Assembly: GCF_003576645.1 (NCBI RefSeq)
Contig: NC_044916.1
Coordinates: 20,870,095 to 20,934,094, forward strand
Reading direction: 5' to 3'
DNA length: 64,000 bases
DNA from: Ipomoea triloba
Lineage: Eukaryota > Streptophyta > Magnoliopsida > Solanales > Convolvulaceae
A program made the position numbers and the translations under genes. This document shows positions 23,035 to 34,303 of this stretch, one piece after another. The notes under the pieces are model-generated. The model saw nothing but the letters and a program-made list of their open reading frames with translations. It had not been told where the DNA came from and did not search any database. The number at the start of each line of letters is the position of its first letter. Position 1 is the first letter of the stretch.

Positions 23035-24511
23035 TGTATGTATGTATGTATGTATGTATGTATGCATGCATGCATGCATGCATGCATATATGTATGTACC
23101 TTCAAAAAATATATGTATGTATATAGTAATATATGTATAGTAATATGTATAATTATTAACTTAATTAGAATAATAATTATAATTAATAGTGTACTATGAA
23201 GTATGGATCATTATTTGCTTTATTACAATTAATTCTTTAATTCAATAATTAGAATAATAATAATTATTATAATTACATTTAATTACAATTAATTTAATAA
23301 TTGTATGATTTTTTTTAAAATTTATTTGCCAGGATTCAATCATTTAAAAATATATTCAATTAATTCTTTAATAAGCAAAATAATTATTGCTTAATTATAT
23401 TTAAATCTATTCAATTAATTCGTTAAATTAGGAAAATAGTAATATAGGTATAGTAATATGTATAATTATTAGCTTAATTAGAATAATAAATATAATTGTT
23501 AGTGTAGTAATCTTAAGTCTGACAATTATTAATAAACGAATTATACATTTTTTGTTTTTTGTTTTTTTGTTTTTTTTTGTTTTAATCTCATTTTTCACTA
23601 CCTTTTAATGGGAGAAATTTTTATTTGCAATTTAAATTCACATCTGAGAACATTATGTTGTGATTCATCAAAACCGTTGAAATAGTTGTGTTTTCAATAA
23701 CAATATTGTGTTATTTTTTGTGCTGTTGAAGAATAGTTATGGATTTGTGCGATCAGTACGTGTTGAGAAGATGAAGATTACTTTGAAGTTTAAAGCCATT
23801 TGCAAATGTAAAAGATGAAGATTGCATTGGAAAAGATGAATATGACTTGGAATGATTTGTGCGATCAGTGCTGAGATGATGAAGATTGCTTTGAAGTTTA
23901 AAGCCATTTGCAAATGTAAAAGATGAAAATTGCATTGGAAAAGATGAATATTACTTGGAATGATTTATNATGAGTAATATATGTATAGTAATTTGTGTAA
24001 TTATTGAATTAATTACCATATATAATATCTGTATATTAATTTGTCTAATTATTGATTTAATTAACAATATAATTATTAGTCAATAATCATATTAAAATCT
24101 ATTCAATCAATTCCATAATTAGAAAAATAATAATTCCTTAATTACATTTAATTTATACAATTAATTTCTTAATTCCTTAATTAGAATAATAATAACAATA
24201 ATAATTGTAATTAAAATTAATTAATTAATTGTATGGATTTTTTTTAAAATTTATTTGCCATACAAGATTCGTTTATATTAAAATCTATTCAATTAATTTT
24301 TTAATTAGCAACAATTCCTTAATTATATTTAAATCTATTCAATTAATTTTTTAATTTTAGAAAGTAGTAATATCTATATAGTAATATGTATCATTATTAG
24401 TTTAATTAGAATAATAATTATAATTATTTGTGTACTAAAGTCTGAACCATAATTAGCTTTATTACAATTAATTTGTTAATTTCTTAATTATAATTGTAAT
24501 TAGATTAATTC

Positions 24512-24570
<59 letters not shown>

Positions 24571-25504
24571 TGTATGTATGTATGTATGTATGTATGTATG
24601 CATGCATGCATGCATGCATGCATATATGTATGTACCTTCAAAAAATATATGTATGTATATAGTAATATATGTATAGTAATATGTATAATTATTAACTTAA
24701 TTAGAATAATAATTATAATTAATAGTGTACTATGAAGTATGGATCATTATTTGCTTTATTACAATTAATTCTTTAATTCAATAATTAGAATAATAATAAT
24801 TATTATAATTACATTTAATTACAATTAATTTAATAATTGTATGATTTTTTTTAAAATTTATTTGCCAGGATTCAATCATTTAAAAATATATTCAATTAAT
24901 TCTTTAATAAGCAAAATAATTATTGCTTAATTATATTTAAATCTATTCAATTAATTCGTTAAATTAGGAAAATAGTAATATAGGTATAGTAATATGTATA
25001 ATTATTAGCTTAATTAGAATAATAAATATAATTGTTAGTGTAGTAATCTTAAGTCTGACAATTATTAATAAACGAATTATACATTTTTTGTTTTTTGTTT
25101 TTTTGTTTTTTTTTGTTTTAATCTCATTTTTCACTACCTTTTAATGGGAGAAATTTTTATTTGCAATTTAAATTCACATCTGAGAACATTATGTTGTGAT
25201 TCATCAAAACCGTTGAAATAGTTGTGTTTTCAATAACAATATTGTGTTATTTTTTGTGCTGTTGAAGAATAGTTATGGATTTGTGCGATCAGTACGTGTT
25301 GAGAAGATGAAGATTACTTTGAAGTTTAAAGCCATTTGCAAATGTAAAAGATGAAGATTGCATTGGAAAAGATGAATATGACTTGGAATGATTTGTGCGA
25401 TCAGTGCTGAGATGATGAAGATTGCTTTGAAGTTTAAAGCCATTTGCAAATGTAAAAGATGAAAATTGCATTGGAAAAGATGAATATTACTTGGAATGAT
25501 TTAT
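22452..25504. repeat. Perfect 1,517-bp direct duplication around one N (probable assembly artefact)
   Basis: 22452-23968 and 23988-25504 agree base for base as far as I can compare, at a constant offset of 1,536, including microsatellite lengths. The first copy ends exactly at the single N at 23969. The 18 bases after the N match the 42-bp repeat just upstream of copy 1. This is the pattern of two overlapping contig ends set side by side. Confidence 0.8.
22980..23085. repeat. (TA)n-(TATG)n-(CATG)n compound microsatellite
   Basis: TA units, then about 14 TATG units, then CATG units. The identical tract recurs at 24516-24621 in the duplicated copy. The MYVC-type open frames here are repeat artefacts. 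Confidence 0.9.
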
Positions 25505-25660
25505 GCGATCAGTGATGAGATGATGAAGATTGCTTTGAAGTTAATGCCATCTACAAATAGAGAAGATGAAGATTGCACGGGATGAAGATTGCTTTGAAGT
25601 TCAATGCCATCTACAAATGGAGAAGATGAAGATTGCACGGGAGAAGATAAACACTCTTAG
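25278..25660. repeat. About 110-bp minisatellite, degenerating
   Basis: Units starting GATTTGTGCGATCAGT at 25278 and 25390 and GATTTATGCGATCAGTGATG at 25498 share GATGAAGATTGCTTTGAAGT, CATTTGCAAATG and GAAAAGATGAATAT. Shorter, diverged units (CATCTACAAATAGAGAAGAT) continue to 25660. The first two units also occur at 23742-23968 in the duplicated segment. Confidence 0.75.
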
Positions 25661-25668
25661 AGGGATTT

Positions 25669-26045
25669 GTGCATACTATGCAATGCTTCTTGGTAGATAA
25701 TCACATTGTTTGTGATTTTCCTTCCCGGGACAAAACTATTCTATTCCAGCCCTATGAGCTCATTGAGGATTCGCTTAATACAGTTTATCATAAGCTTAAT
25801 AACGCCTTTGTAACTAATGTTGCACAGATTAATGTGTCAAAATTGCACTACTTTTTCTGGGTTATTTACTTTGGGTATGAGAGCAACAAGGGTATTATTT
25901 AAGCCTTCTTCCATAATCCTAATGTTACGATAATTAAGGGTATGCTTGATAATGGATTCCCCAATAACGGTCCAAGCTTTTTGATAAAAATTAACCAGAC
26001 ATCTTTGGCTCTAGCAAACAAAATATATTGGGATTGTGATGTTTG
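25669..26045 (+). pseudogene. Unrecognised broken coding sequence
   Basis: A frame starting at 25669 reads protein-like sequence (VCDFPSRDKTILFQPYELIE) to a TAA at 25900-25902, and the same frame continues for about 45 further codons (IIKGMLDNGFPNNGPSFLIK) before a TGA at 26044. Composition is ordinary protein rather than repeat. I do not recognise the family. A repeat-derived pseudogene is the simplest reading. Confidence 0.3.
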
Positions 26046-26190
26046 AAAAGCATTAAGGCAGCTCTAAGGAAAATCTTAGATGCTGCCCCCTTGACAATTT
26101 CAAACGATAATCTTCATGACACACCACACATCAAGTAGGGCACCGAAAATCAAACCAAAGGAAAGCTTAAAGCTCCATGTCCTCCACACC

Positions 26191-27390
26191 CTAAGTAGAG
26201 GAATCCGGTATCGTCTCACATGACATCTCATCCTCAGATATTTTTGCACAATTCTGCTCTTCAAATGTTGGGTCTGAAGGGTGTTCATAGTCCATGAAAT
26301 CTAAGACTATAGTTCTTTGTAAAGAATTTCTATCTTCATTTGATCCAACCACCATTCTTGTTATCACCGCCACTATATGTTCCTCACTAATAACAACTTG
26401 ATTATATTTCTTTTTAGTGACATTGGGTCTTTGGTCTTCTCTTATAACTATTCCACCATTATTAGCTATAGGTCTTATTTGTTCAAAGGTCACACTTGTG
26501 TGAGACCGCCTCACGGATCCTTATTCGTGAGACGGGACGGATCGTGTCAAAGCACCATGCAAATGTAATACTTATATCTGCAAATATCATACTTATATGC
26601 TCAAATATAACACTAATCAAAAATACAATTTTTGTTACTTATAAGAGAAAAAGTAATACATTTTTCATAATAAGTAGTGTTGACAAGTGCCCCTTACTAA
26701 TACTTTTGAGGAAAAAAGTAATACTTTTAAATTAAAATGTAAAAGTATTGTATTTTCTCTTAAAAGTATTACATTAAGTAACAAAAATTTTATTCCTGAT
26801 TAGTATTACATTTGAGCATATAAGTATGACATTTGTGCATATAAATGCTACAATTACATATTGACCCGACCCGACCCGACCCGTCTCATGGTGAGACTCT
26901 CTCACACAAGTTTTTGCCTTTGTTCAAACCTCAATTCACCCAAGATCTGTTTCTCATTAACTTGAATATTGGTCTCTTTCTTTTGCTATTTTTTTCACTC
27001 AATCTCATCCCAACATTTCCTTCCTTTTTTCCAACGCTATTAATATTTTCCTCCTCTTGTGTCTCGTCTGAATCCTCTCTGTCATTGGATTGAAGATCCT
27101 TCAAAACTCCATATCTTGACCATTCTCCATTTGCGTTAGCTTGTCTTGCTTCTGATTGTTAGTATTTCCTTTTCTTATTCCATACTCATTCACCTAATTT
27201 TCCTTCTTCTCTTGCCCATATAGTCAGTGTGTATTCTTTAGGGCCAACATCCATGGTCCAAAGCTATCTGTAATCTCCGGCCTGACTTCATCAACCTTAT
27301 TGTTTCCCTCTTCATCATCTGAAATCAAGTCCTGATTTTCGATATCTTCCACCATGTCCCACACATCTTGTAGTATATTCTTTTAAGATT
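26191..27390 (-). pseudogene. LINE ORF1-like remnant (downstream part), minus strand
   Basis: Minus-strand frames between 27390 and 27230 read EDIENQDLISDDEEG and then ITDSFGPWMLALKN. 'xGPWMxV' after an acidic linker is a known landmark in plant LINE ORF1 proteins (DUF4283/zinc-knuckle type). The frame at 26191-26514 joins upstream sequence once the MITE at 26488-26918 is removed (QILGELRFEQIRPIANN). The DUF4283 core and knuckle are not seen. Stops and frame changes are frequent. Family assignment is an inference from short landmarks. Confidence 0.3.
26488..26918. mobile_element. MULE-type MITE, 431 bp
   Basis: Left end GGTCACACTTGTGTGAGA; complement of the right end GGCAAAAACTTGTGTGAGA. A 10-bp TSD TTTGTTCAAA lies at 26478-26487 and 26919-26928. 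The interior contains inverted blocks around ATTACATTTG/CAAATGTAATA and a CCCGACCCGACCCGACC run. It interrupts the minus-strand LINE-like pseudogene. Confidence 0.75.
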
Positions 27391-27484
27391 TCATTTGTTG
27401 CATTCACTAGTACAAAAAAATCCATACGTTACATCTGTAAAAGTGTTTTCGCTACACTTCTACAAGTGTAGCCTATGGTACTTG

Positions 27485-27715
27485 AAAGGGTAGGCTTTCC
27501 GCGGCACCGGTAAACCGGTGCCGTGGAAAGCATTTAATTTTCTTTTTTTTTTTTAATTAAATACTTTCCACGACACCTGTAGCGGAGTAGGTTCTATTAA
27601 TATATATTATATTAAGTACTTTCCGCGGCACCTGCTCCGCTACAGGTGCCGCGGAAAGATTTTTTATTTTTTATTTTAATTACTTTACGTGGCACCCGCT
27701 CCCGCGTGAATTTTT
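27485..27715. repeat. CACTA subterminal inverted repeats
   Basis: Successive hairpins: CTTTCCGCGGCACCGGT / CCGGTGCCGTGGAAAG (about 27491-27530), ACTTTCCACGACACC (27562-27576) and CTTTCCGCGGCACCTGC / ACAGGTGCCGCGGAAAG (27618-27658). Such motifs are transposase binding sites in characterised CACTA elements; here that role is inferred. Confidence 0.7.
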
Positions 27716-28104
27716 ATTTTTTAAATATTATAATTAAAATTACAAATTACTCAATTTTTTGTATTTAAAACCTGTGCAGCTGTACAGAATTTTTCAAACC
27801 CACCAAATCAACATCAAAATTTATAAAAACTAATAACAACAAATTAAACCTATATCTATCTATTCACAATGATATTTTCAAACCAACACCAATGACTAAT
27901 TTCAAATTAACGAACACAAATAAAAATTTTCAAACAAACACAAATAACTAATTTTAAACCAACATAACTATTTCAAACCAACACAAACATCATCACAATA
28001 TACTTCACAATTAATAATAAAAAACACAACATGCATCGCAGTAGCTATATATCAATTAATAACAATAGAGATAATAATGTTTATAAAACGAAATAAAGTT
28101 TAAA

Positions 28105-28985
28105 CGCACTCTTCTAGAAAATATTTTGCCCACAAGTCCACAACTCTCGAACTTCTTCTACTTCGTTCATATAGTATGTGGTTTCTTCCAATGCCTACAA
28201 AACAAATTAATTAATCAAATTAGTCAACATATTAATTTATAAATTATAATTTAACTATACATATATATAGCTCTATTTAAATTACGTACCGTATCTAAAC
28301 GATCAACCATTAAATACTTGGTAACGATATCATACATATATCGCATTGTAAAGTATCAACATTCAACACCTCCGGGTTGTTGTTGACAGTATAAAATATT
28401 GATATATATATTAGTTCATGTTAATAGCATATTAAAACCATAAAAAATTAAAAAAAAAAAATTAAGGTTAGTATATATCATATATACAAAAACTTTAATT
28501 TTTACTTTATACCTTGCATTTCTTCCAAGTCATACTTCTAAGACCTCGTCCATTTGTTGGAACGGATCGAAATGCCCTATATTAATAATATAATAAACAC
28601 TTATATCAATTTATAAATAACATAATAACATTTGATATACATATATTAATAATAATAAAGTTTTTACTTACATATTCACATTAGGTTTGACTTCAAGGGT
28701 GCGCTCACATTTCAAAGGATCAAATACATACACCGTTTTTTTATGATATGCAAATCACGATCAATAACCAATGATTTCTACATTTACAAATATATATATT
28801 AAAATTCTAATATTAAAGACTTCAAATAAAGTTCTAAGTTATATAAAATAGTATAATAAAAGACTTACTGATTATGATACGGTGCCAATATGAATTGTTG
28901 ATCCTTATGTGCGTCCATAACATGAATCAAATATGATGTAACGGCTTCACAATAGATGTCACTCCATACTGCTTACACAGCTTAT
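28105..28985 (-). pseudogene. Ulp1-like (C48) protease remnant of the CACTA element
   Basis: Minus-strand exon-like pieces in order: FLNKLCKQYGVTSIV and HKDQQFILAPYHNQ (28990-28865); SLVIDRDLHI, then VYVFDPLKCERTLEVKPNV (28800-28680); AFRSVPTNGRGLRSMTWKKC (28575-28510); YTMRYMYDIVTKYLMVDRLD (28360-28290); ALEETTYYMNEVEEVRELWA, ending at a stop near 28105. Order and spacing match the Ulp1 C-terminal domain carried by many plant CACTA elements (catalytic His region, Asp in FDP, Cys region before YxMRYM). The Cys itself is not clearly readable because of frame changes. Confidence 0.55.
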
Positions 28986-29018
28986 TCAAAAACCTAAAAA
29001 ATAACAAATCAACCAATT

Positions 29019-29204
29019 TCAATAAGCATAAATAGCAAATGTATATATTCTCAAATTTTTACAATCACAACACGGGCACGATATAAAATCCTCCGCCTTT
29101 TTACTTTTATTTTCTTTAGCATATTGTATGAACTCTTGAACCCCTTGTATATATTTGACTGTAGTGTGTTTCTCATGCATCCAACTCCGATCCATATCTG
29201 TCAA
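29019..29204 (-). pseudogene. CACTA transposase-associated domain (first exon)
   Basis: MDRSWMHEKHTTVKYIQGVQ, then EFIQYA and ISCPCCDCKN. This is the transposase-associated domain (Pfam PF13963) that opens plant En/Spm TNP2 proteins: an initial MDRSWM and a later C-PC-C-N cluster. Met at 29195-29197 (MDRSWM) is the likely start. The rest of the transposase is missing; the next recognisable sequence downstream is the Ulp1-like remnant. Confidence 0.75.
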
Positions 29205-31559
29205 TTGATAATACTATGAAGATCAGATATGGATACTCGATTATGGATGCATTTAGAAACGATATATACCTAGTTTAATTTATAACTAACTAATCCAAAT
29301 CAATCTAATTCATCAAAATACTTAACTTATCAAATTGAGTCTAGCTAATTCATCAAATTATTAATATCTCTAAATACATATTTAATCAAGTACCTAATTC
29401 ATCAAAATATATACCTAGCTAACTAATAATAATGTTTCTAAATACCTATTTAATCAAGTCTCTAATTTATCAAAATACTAATTTTCATAAAATATATTGT
29501 GCAATCATAAATATGAAAAATAAATCTTAAAAATAAATTTAAAAATGTATGCAATATTAATGGTCATTTTGTTAACTAATACGAAATACTGATTTATGTA
29601 ATATCAAGAACTACCTTGTAGGGACCCTTGAAATAATTTTAAAATATTGTTATGTTTCAAGGCCCACACATCATTTTTCATGTATATTCTTTATCTTCTA
29701 CATACATAAACATAATAATTAGCCCAAATGCTATGCCAAAATCTTCAATTTAGGTCAATGTATTCACACTTTAATTTGAAAATGTGTATAAACTATCCAC
29801 ATATTTGGGATAAAAAAGTACAATTTATATAAACCACATATTTAATTAGATTCATGTGTATTTATATACAATTCCAAAAATTTAAATAAATAATTCAAAA
29901 TAAATAAACATACATCATTTTTCATGTATATTCTTTATCTTCTACATACATAAACATAATAAACATACATCATTTTACGCGGCACTGTAACCCCTCGCTT
30001 TTTCTGACAAAGTTAAGGTTCGAGAATATTGATGTAAAATTTTTTAAGCTATGACGTTTAAGAGAAGACTGTTCGGTGCTCGAAATAATTTTTTAGGATT
30101 AGTTATCGATAAGCTGCGAACTACGTACCGGTCACGAACCGAGAAAATTTTAAGGATATAGATTCAGTTCGAATTTTCTAGAATTTGGATTTTTAAGTAT
30201 TATACGATTAAGCCTGAATTTCTAGTTAGTTCAAGAAAAATTTCAAATGGACTGTAAGGGATAAGTTGTTACGGACTCTGTACCTATATTTAGCGGAATA
30301 CCGAAAAATTCCCAAACTTGGTGATTTACGACGGGAATATTTTTAGGATAATTTTGATATTAGAATTTTCCCGAATTAAGTTATAATCCTCCGAATATTC
30401 ATCTGATTTAAGCATAAACTGGCCAATTAGATTTGAGATCTTGTAAGGACTTCATGGAGTGTTGACATGTGGCAAGTAAATCTAAGTTGGATTGAGCAAT
30501 TAATGAGGCATTAATGGAAGTATGGCCTAGTTGCACTTGTTACTTGTAGTTCAAGAACAAAATCACACCAAGATCACCTATCTCTCTCTCATTTTCGGAT
30601 TTTACACTTAGAGAAAGAAGAAGAGAAATAATTTTAGTCTTCCATTGTGATCAAGGAGCACCAAAATATTTTTCTTACTCAAGAATTAAGTGGGCTTTGG
30701 ATTCGAGGGAAGATCTAACACTTCTACGGTTCTAGAAATCTTTTATTGAGGTAAGGAATCCCTTAAGTTGGCCCAATCACTTGAAGGTAGACAATTGCTA
30801 GGAAATTACATGATTAGGAATTTTTACATGAAAATTATGTGCTATGTTATAGATCTAAAAGTTGGCTCAAATCCTCTACCTTGATTTTTGGTAAATTTAC
30901 TAGGCATGTCCATAGGTAATTTATGCATGTATATGTTGTACTTATGCCCATATAGACTTATACTTGTGAAAATAGTGAAAAGAAATAAGGATAGTCTCTG
31001 GCAGTAACTTCCGAGATTTACTGGGAAAAATTGGTAAGGTATTTTGATCCTATTTTTTTTAGACATGTATTTCTATAAGTGTAGAACCCGCATATAAAAT
31101 TTCATAATGATCGGAGTAGTATAAGTACGGTTTTCGAATTTTTTTCCAAAACTGGTCCAGAGAGAAAAACTCTGGACAGCACACTGCCAAGGGCAAAAAT
31201 GTAATTTTCTGTGTTTATTCGTGGATCAAAATGACCAAAACTTTTTATGGACATCAAGTACTATAAGTTGGGGTTCTACCATAAAAATTTCAAGTGAAAA
31301 AGAGTTCGGGAACTATTTTTACCGGCTCAATCTTTCGGACTGCGCCAAGCTGAAATTTTCTGAAAAAGAATGTTTAGAAACAATTTTGACAAATATTATT
31401 TTTGTGCATTATATTAACGTGGAAAATAATTATGTTTTGAACATTATTGTGACTCCTGTACTTGAATTTCTGTGATATGACTAACACTAACTTAAGTGTG
31501 TGGGTTGGGGAAATATACTTGAGTAAGTATATTGGTTATGGAGTCGTGTAATAATACTT

Positions 31560-31945
31560 AATGAATGTGAGGGAGTCTGTATGATTAATCGGTACTGCAA
31601 AGCGAAGTTCCTTCGCTGAGTGAAATGGTGAGGGGTCTGTACGATTAATCTATACTGCAGAGCGAAGTCTATTCGCTGAGCGAACATGTGAGGATTTTGT
31701 ATGATTAATTCATACTGCAGAGCGAAGTCTATTCGCTGAGTGTTGTGTGACAGGAAGGTGGGTGTTGCGTACCCCACGTGTGAATTAACGAGTGGGTGTT
31801 GTGTACCCCACGTGTGAATTAACGAGTGGGTGTTGTGTACCCCACGTGTGAATTAACGGTTGGGTTATGTGAGAGCTAACTGTCGGGTGTCTTGAACAGT
31901 AGTGTGGGTGTTGTGTACCCCACGTGTGAATTAATGGCTGTGTTA
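31560..31945. repeat. Tandem repeats inside the solo LTR
   Basis: Two sets. Around 31575-31745 a unit of about 60 bp with TGTATGATTAAT..ATACTGCAGAGCGAAGTC..ATTCGCTGAG occurs three times. From 31757 to 31935 a unit GTGGGTGTTGTGTACCCCAC-GTGTGAATTAACG occurs four times. Confidence 0.8.
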
Positions 31946-32069
31946 TGTGCCGGAGTTACCGACATAATGTGAAATTGTTTGTTGTTAGATTGCTTGCAGG
32001 TAGACTGCGATTGTTGGGTAATGTTTATCTTACTGTATTTATTATTGATGATTGTTTTCGAAAACCTTT

Positions 32070-32122
32070 GTTTACTTTCGAGTGACCATGGATCCNGTTT
32101 ACTTTCGAGTGACCATGGATCC
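32070..32122. repeat. 26-bp duplication around a single N
   Basis: GTTTACTTTCGAGTGACCAT(GGATCC) occurs at 32070-32095 and 32097-32122, separated only by the N at 32096. It has the same form as the join at 23969. Confidence 0.85.
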
Positions 32123-32629
32123 CCTTACTTAGCCGTCGTGCTAACTACACTTCGTTGTGTCATTTATTAGATGCAGTCTAGCGTGGGCCCATATGGCCGA
32201 TGAGCTCTGAATAGGATGGGAGTCGAGGTTGAAGATTACTCTATCCTAGAATAGACACTCTGGAAGGATTATTTCCATATGTACATATCTGGATATTGAT
32301 ATGGTTATTTGAGGTGGTAAGTTTAGCCTTAGCGTTTAGGTATAGGAAAGATACCTAAGCGTGGCGGTAACACCCAGTTTTCTGCTGGTTAGACGCTTCC
32401 ACAATGTATTATATTTTAAGGATTTTGTAATAAATCCAAGATGTGAAAATTGGGGTGTTACAGGCACCCTCTAGGAACGGGTGCCACGTAAAGTAAAATA
32501 ATATTTTATTATTTTACTTTGCACGACACCTGATATCTGCAAGTGCCGCGTAAAGTTTCGGATCAATTTTTTAATTTATTTTTTAAATTTATTTTTGAGA
32601 ATATGATCACTTTTGTAGTAGTGGTTTGC

Positions 32630-32860
32630 AGTACATTCCCATTATCGTTCTCTGGCCTTGATTCACCAGTATTCATTTCCATCATCATTCCCGTCAGCTC
32701 CTGGTTCTCTGCTTGATCTTAGGCTTCTTCGAGCTACGATCCAATTGGTTGTGTTCCTCCAGTTGTCGTGTATTGGCATTCGTATTCTAGAGCATTCTAG
32801 AGAGAGCGCTTTGTATTTATCCCACAAGCTGCTCCTTGAAGTGGTTGTTTAGCCAACGAG
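32630..32860 (-). pseudogene. LINE ORF1-like remnant (upstream part), minus strand
   Basis: The minus strand reads QLEEHNQLDRSSKKPKIKQ and then NQELTGMMMEMNTGESRPEN, which resembles the short basic/acidic N-terminal segment of plant LINE ORF1 proteins ('xRSxKKxK', then an acidic linker). It lies directly across the CACTA insertion from 27390 and on the same strand, so both may be one pseudogene. Evidence is short motifs only. Confidence 0.3.
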
Positions 32861-33089
32861 TAGTACACTTCCCTCCCTTTTTGTTCACTTTTGCAAACCA
32901 AAGCAACGTTGTTGCATACTTTGGTCCAAAATTCAAAATTTTTATTTTTTTAAATAATGATTCAAACTAGTCGTATTAAATTTGTAATTCACTTTTTATT
33001 TTTGGACTAGTAGTATTAAATTTTAATTTTTTCAAAAAAATAATTTAAAATATATATTATTTAAATTCAATTTTTATATTTTAAATTAA

Positions 33090-33756
33090 GGGTCCGTTTC
33101 GAAACTCAAAAAATGACTTTTAGAAGGTCTTTTTTAGATGTTCCCGTGTTTGGGTATTTAAGGAAAATAAAGTCAAAGTAAAATATTCATTATGGTCAAG
33201 GGAAAAAAGGTCCAATTTAGCATAAAATTTCTTCCTAAATTTTTAATTCGAAGATATTTTATTATTTTCCTGTATTTATCTTCTCTCTCATATCTTTTCA
33301 TGCTAGTTTCCAGATTATTATTATCACACACAACCACAACCACCAACTCCACTGCCACCACACCAACACGACCACCACCACAAAATCGCCACACAACCAT
33401 GAACCACCATCACCATCACCACCACTACCACTACCACCACCACCACCACACAACCACAACGTAACCCCACCACCACCACACCACCACCACCACCACCACT
33501 TATTATTATTGTTATTGTTGTTGTTGTTGTTGTTGTTGTTGTTATTTTTATTATTTTGTAACAAATAATATGTTCATTTTCAGGAAAATAAACCAAATAG
33601 AAAAAATAAATGTAATTTCTTAACTTTCAGCCAAACAGTAAAATATAGTTTTCTTATCTTTAGTCAAACATTAGAAAATTAAATTATTTTTCAAAAAAGA
33701 GTCATTTTCTATAAATAATTTTTCGGAAAACATTTTTTAGGTTTTCAAATGGACCC
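33090..33756. mobile_element. Tourist-like MITE, 667 bp
   Basis: Ends GGGTCCGTTT and (complement of the right end) GGGTCCATTTGAAAA, flanked by TAA on both sides (33087-33089 and 33757-33759), as in PIF/Harbinger MITEs. Inside is a polymorphic-looking block of CCA/CAC repeats and (TTG)n (33340-33545). The His- or Trp-rich frames over this block are artefacts. Confidence 0.65.
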
Positions 33757-33832
33757 TAAAGTACACATTATAATTAAATATAATAAGTTTTTACATTTGA
33801 TGTTTTTAATTAGATTATAAATATAAATTGTA

Positions 33833-33836
<4 letters not shown>

Positions 33837-33897
<61 letters not shown>

Positions 33898-33900
33898 CGC
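33837..33900. repeat. (ATT)n microsatellite beside a Helitron-type hairpin
   Basis: About 20 ATT units, followed at 33901-33915 by CCGTGCGTTGCACGG, a perfect 6-bp stem hairpin of the kind found at Helitron 3' ends (minus strand). Confidence 0.85.
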
Positions 33901-34303
33901 CCGTGCGTTGCACGGAATGGATATGTTATAATATTTTAAGAATATTTGGATCGATATACAATTATATAAATTGTAACATCGAATATTATATAGCGCAATT
34001 AATGAAATTGGTTGGATGATTATGTTTTCTGATGTTTTCCTAGCTTGAATTAGAGCAAATAATTGTCCAATTATCCGTGCGATGACATCGAATATTATAT
34101 AGTGCAATTTATTTTTTATTATATATTTAGATATTAAAAATAAAGATGAAATTATAAAAAAAATTCTAATATTGAACTTATACATTTATTTGATTATAAG
34201 ATTAGTGCAAAAGTATTACACAATTAATTAAATAATATATGACTTGTTTGTTTACAATTATCATAAAATATCGATATGTAATATGACTTATGTAATTATA
34301 TTA
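33901..34303 (-). mobile_element. Helitron-derived DNA, left part (continues at 43895)
   Basis: Similar to 4045-4400. It is interrupted at 34303 by two plus-strand Helitrons; the family sequence resumes at 43895 (ACTAAAATAAATATGAG), as comparison with 21060-21090 shows. Confidence 0.5.

Larger units (their letters stand above)
29986..32462. mobile_element. Solo LTR (Ty3/gypsy-type ends), 2,477 bp, in the CACTA element
   Basis: It begins TGTAACCCC, ends GGGGTGTTACA, and is flanked by a perfect 5-bp TSD GGCAC (29981-29985 and 32463-32467). Removing it restores a subterminal motif of the CACTA element. TGTAACACCC-type ends are frequent in chromovirus (Tekay/Del-like) LTRs. An open frame at 31221-31475 is not recognised and probably incidental. 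The strand is not fixed. Confidence 0.85.
27405..32623 (-). mobile_element. CACTA (En/Spm) element, internally deleted, with a nested solo LTR
   Basis: The left end is CACTAGTACAAAAAAAT and the complement of the right end CACTACTACAAAAGTGAT. Subterminal inverted repeats built on CTTTCCGCGGCACC/GGTGCCGCGGAAAG occur at 27490-27720 and 32463-32560. The 3-bp flanks are ATT and GTT, one mismatch from a TSD. Inside, on the minus strand, are the first exon of a TNP2-type transposase and a Ulp1-like protease remnant with nothing of the transposase core between them. A 2,477-bp solo LTR sits at 29986-32462. The copy cannot make transposase. Confidence 0.85.

Noticed and set aside
23014..23199. MYVC-repeat peptide (also 24550-24735)
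   Set aside because: Translation of the (TATG)n and (CATG)n microsatellite.
33298..33596. Asn-, Thr-, Trp- or Gly-rich frames
   Set aside because: They translate CCA/CAC and TTG repeats inside a MITE.
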